A stretch of 64,000 bases of DNA from Verrucomicrobiaceae bacterium (lineage in GTDB: Bacteria > Verrucomicrobiota > Verrucomicrobiia > Verrucomicrobiales > Verrucomicrobiaceae): NCBI GenBank assembly GCA_024232965.1, contig JACKQF010000001.1, forward strand, positions 558,001 to 622,000, given 5' to 3'. The position numbers and the translations under genes are program-made. This document shows, piece by piece, positions 62,285 through 64,000 of this stretch. Below the pieces are notes generated by a model. The model saw only the letters and a list, made by a program, of their open reading frames with translations, ran no database searches and was not told where the DNA came from. Positions within the stretch are counted from its first letter, which is position 1, and each line of letters begins with the position of its first letter.

Positions 62285-63909
62285 AGAACGATTCCTCAAA
62301 AAATCTCGTCAGAGCTTCCATGCTGCTGGCCGCATGCGCAGCTTTATCCTCCTGTGCTTTGCCGGAAGAATACCTCGCCGGAGGCAAAGATGCCCGTGTC
62401 CGCCGGGCTGAGATCCCCGAGGATGTGGATTTGCAGTTGCTCGCTGCCGAGTCCACAGCCGCCGAGCCAATGCCCGCGACGATCTCCGATTCGGGGGCGA
62501 TGGAATTGAGCGATGAAGTGGTGCCGTATGAAGACTTTGCGCGTGGGCGTGAGGAGCAATACCGCACCGTGACGGAGCGTATCGATGATGCCGTCTTTGC
62601 ACAAAATCGCGAGCGCCGCGAGACGATCGAGAAGCGCGCCATGGATGATACCGTGACGGACATTCCTGATCGTCGCAGCTTCTTTGGCGGAGATCGGTTT
62701 CTCAGTCCTGGTCCGATTGATCCGGGGATCAAAATGCCGACTGGTGCGACTTGGCGGCCGAGCTTTCTCGCCTATGGAGCCTTGCGCAGCACGGTGCAGA
62801 CCTTCAATTCTGGTCCGAAGGACATCAGTGAATGGTCGAATCGTTTGGACCTGTTTGGGAATCTCTATCTGACAGGGACGGAGCGTTTCCTGGTCGGGTT
62901 CCGTCCGTTTGACAACGAAGGGAAGTTCTCAGGCTACACTTTTGGTGGAGGTTCGAAGAAGAAGGGTTGGAATGAAGAGCTCAATCTCGAGCCGCAGGCG
63001 CTTTTCTTTGAGGGCGACTTTGGAGAGCTGTTTCCTTTCCTGGATCCGAAGGATAAGCACAGCCTTGACTACCAGTTCAGCATCGGGCGGCAGCCGATGC
63101 TTTTGCAAGATGGGATGATGGTCAATGACACCGTGGATGCGCTGGGAATTACCCGTCACAATCTCTATTTGCTGGGTGCCTCCAATAGTCGCATCACTGG
63201 TTGGTTCGGGCTCAATGATGTGCACCGCAACAACAACATTGAAGACCCAGATGCGCGGCTCTTCGCCCTCTCCAGCACGTTTGACTATGACAAGCATACT
63301 ATTGAGGCGGACGGGGCTTATGTATCTGGGGGCGATGTGACAGGTGGCGATGGTGCCTACATTGGTTTGGGAAATATTCGCCGTTTTGGTCACTGGAATT
63401 CTACGCTGCGCGGCAATGCCTCCTGGGCCCTCGATAACGAAACGGCAGCGGTCGGGACGGGCTATCTGTTCACCCATGAACTCTCCCGCACGATGCCGTT
63501 TAACGACGACATCCTCTATCTGAATACCTTTCTCGGAGTCGATCAATACACCTCTGCTGCACGAGGTCCTGCCACGGGTGGTCCGCTGGGGCGTCTGGGT
63601 CTGTTGAACCGGGCAGTCGGGATCGGCGGGTATGGGGCACCGCTGACGAACAAGTCAGGAGACTCAGCGGGGGCGACGATTGGTTACCAACACTTCTTTG
63701 ATGAAGGTGCCTTTCATCAATTGCTGGTGGAACTCGGTGGACGCACACCGTATGACGGGGGTACGGATAAGACGACCGGTGCACTCGGAGCCCAGTATCA
63801 GTGGGGCTTTGGTCGCGGACTTATCTTTGTGCTCGGCGGTTTTGGTAGCGTCAATGAAGACGGCGAGACCGGCTACGGCGCTCGCACAGAGTTGCTCGTA
63901 AAGTTCTGA
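62281..63909 (+). CDS. Outer-membrane beta-barrel (porin-like) protein with lipobox
   Basis: A 542-residue protein. The N-terminal signal ends in a lipobox 'CAALSSC', predicting a lipidated Cys. After a charged, low-complexity region (about 30-130), alternating polar and aromatic strands fill about 140-542: 'RLDLFGNLYLTGTERFLVGF', 'LDYQFSIGRQPMLLQDG', 'RGNASWALDNETAAVGTGYL'. It ends in 'RTELLVKF', the terminal Phe typical of outer-membrane barrels. 'GRQPMLLQDG' is like the GRQ motif of alginate-export-type porins. Its start overlaps the pentaheme gene by 4 bp, which strongly suggests a coupled partner. Combined lipid anchor and barrel is unusual. Confidence 0.8.
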   Translation: MKNDSSKNLVRASMLLAACAALSSCALPEEYLAGGKDARVRRAEIPEDVDLQLLAAESTAAEPMPATISDSGAMELSDEVVPYEDFARGREEQYRTVTERIDDAVFAQNRERRETIEKRAMDDTVTDIPDRRSFFGGDRFLSPGPIDPGIKMPTGATWRPSFLAYGALRSTVQTFNSGPKDISEWSNRLDLFGNLYLTGTERFLVGFRPFDNEGKFSGYTFGGGSKKKGWNEELNLEPQALFFEGDFGELFPFLDPKDKHSLDYQFSIGRQPMLLQDGMMVNDTVDALGITRHNLYLLGASNSRITGWFGLNDVHRNNNIEDPDARLFALSSTFDYDKHTIEADGAYVSGGDVTGGDGAYIGLGNIRRFGHWNSTLRGNASWALDNETAAVGTGYLFTHELSRTMPFNDDILYLNTFLGVDQYTSAARGPATGGPLGRLGLLNRAVGIGGYGAPLTNKSGDSAGATIGYQHFFDEGAFHQLLVELGGRTPYDGGTDKTTGALGAQYQWGFGRGLIFVLGGFGSVNEDGETGYGARTELLVKF

Positions 63910-63911
63910 TC

Positions 63912-64000
63912 CTACTGATCTACTCGCAGCATGAACTCATCGTAGTTCTGGGATTGAGATTCCCACCACTTGAGGGCCTCTGCGGGAGTTTTGAGCTGGG
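63912..64000 (-). CDS. C-terminal end of an unidentified minus-strand gene (partial)
   Basis: One minus-strand frame is open from the window edge to a TAG stop at 63914-63912 and reads 'LKTPAEALKWWESQSQNYDEF', shown here in part, ending 'MLRVDQ'. The composition is protein-like and the gene is convergent with the barrel gene (2 bp between stops). Only about 28 residues are seen, so no family can be named. Confidence 0.5.
   Translation of the reverse strand, partial: QLKTPAEALKWWESQSQNYDEFMLRVDQ

Noticed and set aside
1..64000. tRNA, rRNA, CRISPR arrays, insertion sequences, prophage or defence systems
   Set aside because: No cloverleaf-like gaps, regularly spaced repeats, transposase or integrase motifs were seen when reading both strands.

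Overview
This window looks like a chromosomal segment of a free-living, Gram-negative member of the Verrucomicrobia (Planctomycetes-Verrucomicrobia-Chlamydiae superphylum). The evidence is the combination of DUF1549/DUF1553 cytochrome-type proteins paired with Tat-exported DUF1501 proteins, PEP-CTERM sorting signals, a PhoPQ-related hydrolase, many secreted beta-propeller, PPC and SGNH proteins, a full LPS-export set (KdsA, LptC/A/B) and a peptidoglycan gene (murA). The DNA is moderately GC-rich, so long antisense reading frames are common and were discounted. I saw no tRNA, rRNA, CRISPR array or insertion sequence.

Layout. 1-0.4 kb: 3' end of ligA. 0.4-5.3 kb: DUF1549/DUF1553 protein with an inserted LamG-like domain plus its DUF1501 partner. 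5.4-9.6 kb: kdsA-lptC-lptA-lptB-hpf, an LPS-synthesis/export operon ended by a hairpin terminator. 9.7-12.8 kb (minus): SDR oxidoreductase, exported glutathione peroxidase, MsbA-type ABC exporter. 12.9-18.2 kb: SGNH esterase, a zinc-ribbon/transglutaminase-like protein and a BamB-like PQQ propeller. 18.2-21.5 kb: an indel-rich zone holding a broken roadblock-like gene, two tandem ruined PEP-CTERM genes and the frameshifted 3' end of a polysaccharide deacetylase. 22.7-24.7 kb: nadE.

24.7-41.9 kb is a surface-glycan locus: WecE-type aminotransferase, HTTM membrane protein, WbqC, acyltransferase 3, GT2 glycosyltransferase, methyltransferase, NeuD-like acetyltransferase, large YfhO-like membrane protein, WbpA and WbpP, a PseG-like protein, NeuB, a pyruvyltransferase-like protein, an SpsF/NeuA-like cytidylyltransferase and an unknown protein. 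Together they could make an amino sugar (dTDP-Fuc4N type), UDP-GlcNAcA/GalNAcA and a nonulosonic-like sugar, and decorate a glycan or O-antigen. 41.9-46 kb: a PAS-AraC regulator divergent from a second MsbA-like exporter and a conserved protein of unknown role.

46-49.1 kb: a second DUF1501 protein with a PPC-domain partner. 49.5-53.1 kb (minus): rpmE-prfA-prmC-murA housekeeping cluster with a large hairpin after rpmE. 53.3-56.5 kb (minus): a UvrD-type helicase behind an unusual RfaE2-PurN fusion. 56.5-58.5 kb: PhoPQ-related hydrolase and a small secreted YHS-like protein. 58.5-63.9 kb: divergently transcribed multiheme cytochromes c (four and five CxxCH) with a lipoprotein/outer-membrane barrel gene overlapping the larger one. 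This is a candidate porin-cytochrome electron-transfer module and the most interesting intact system here. The 3' end of one more minus-strand gene closes the window.
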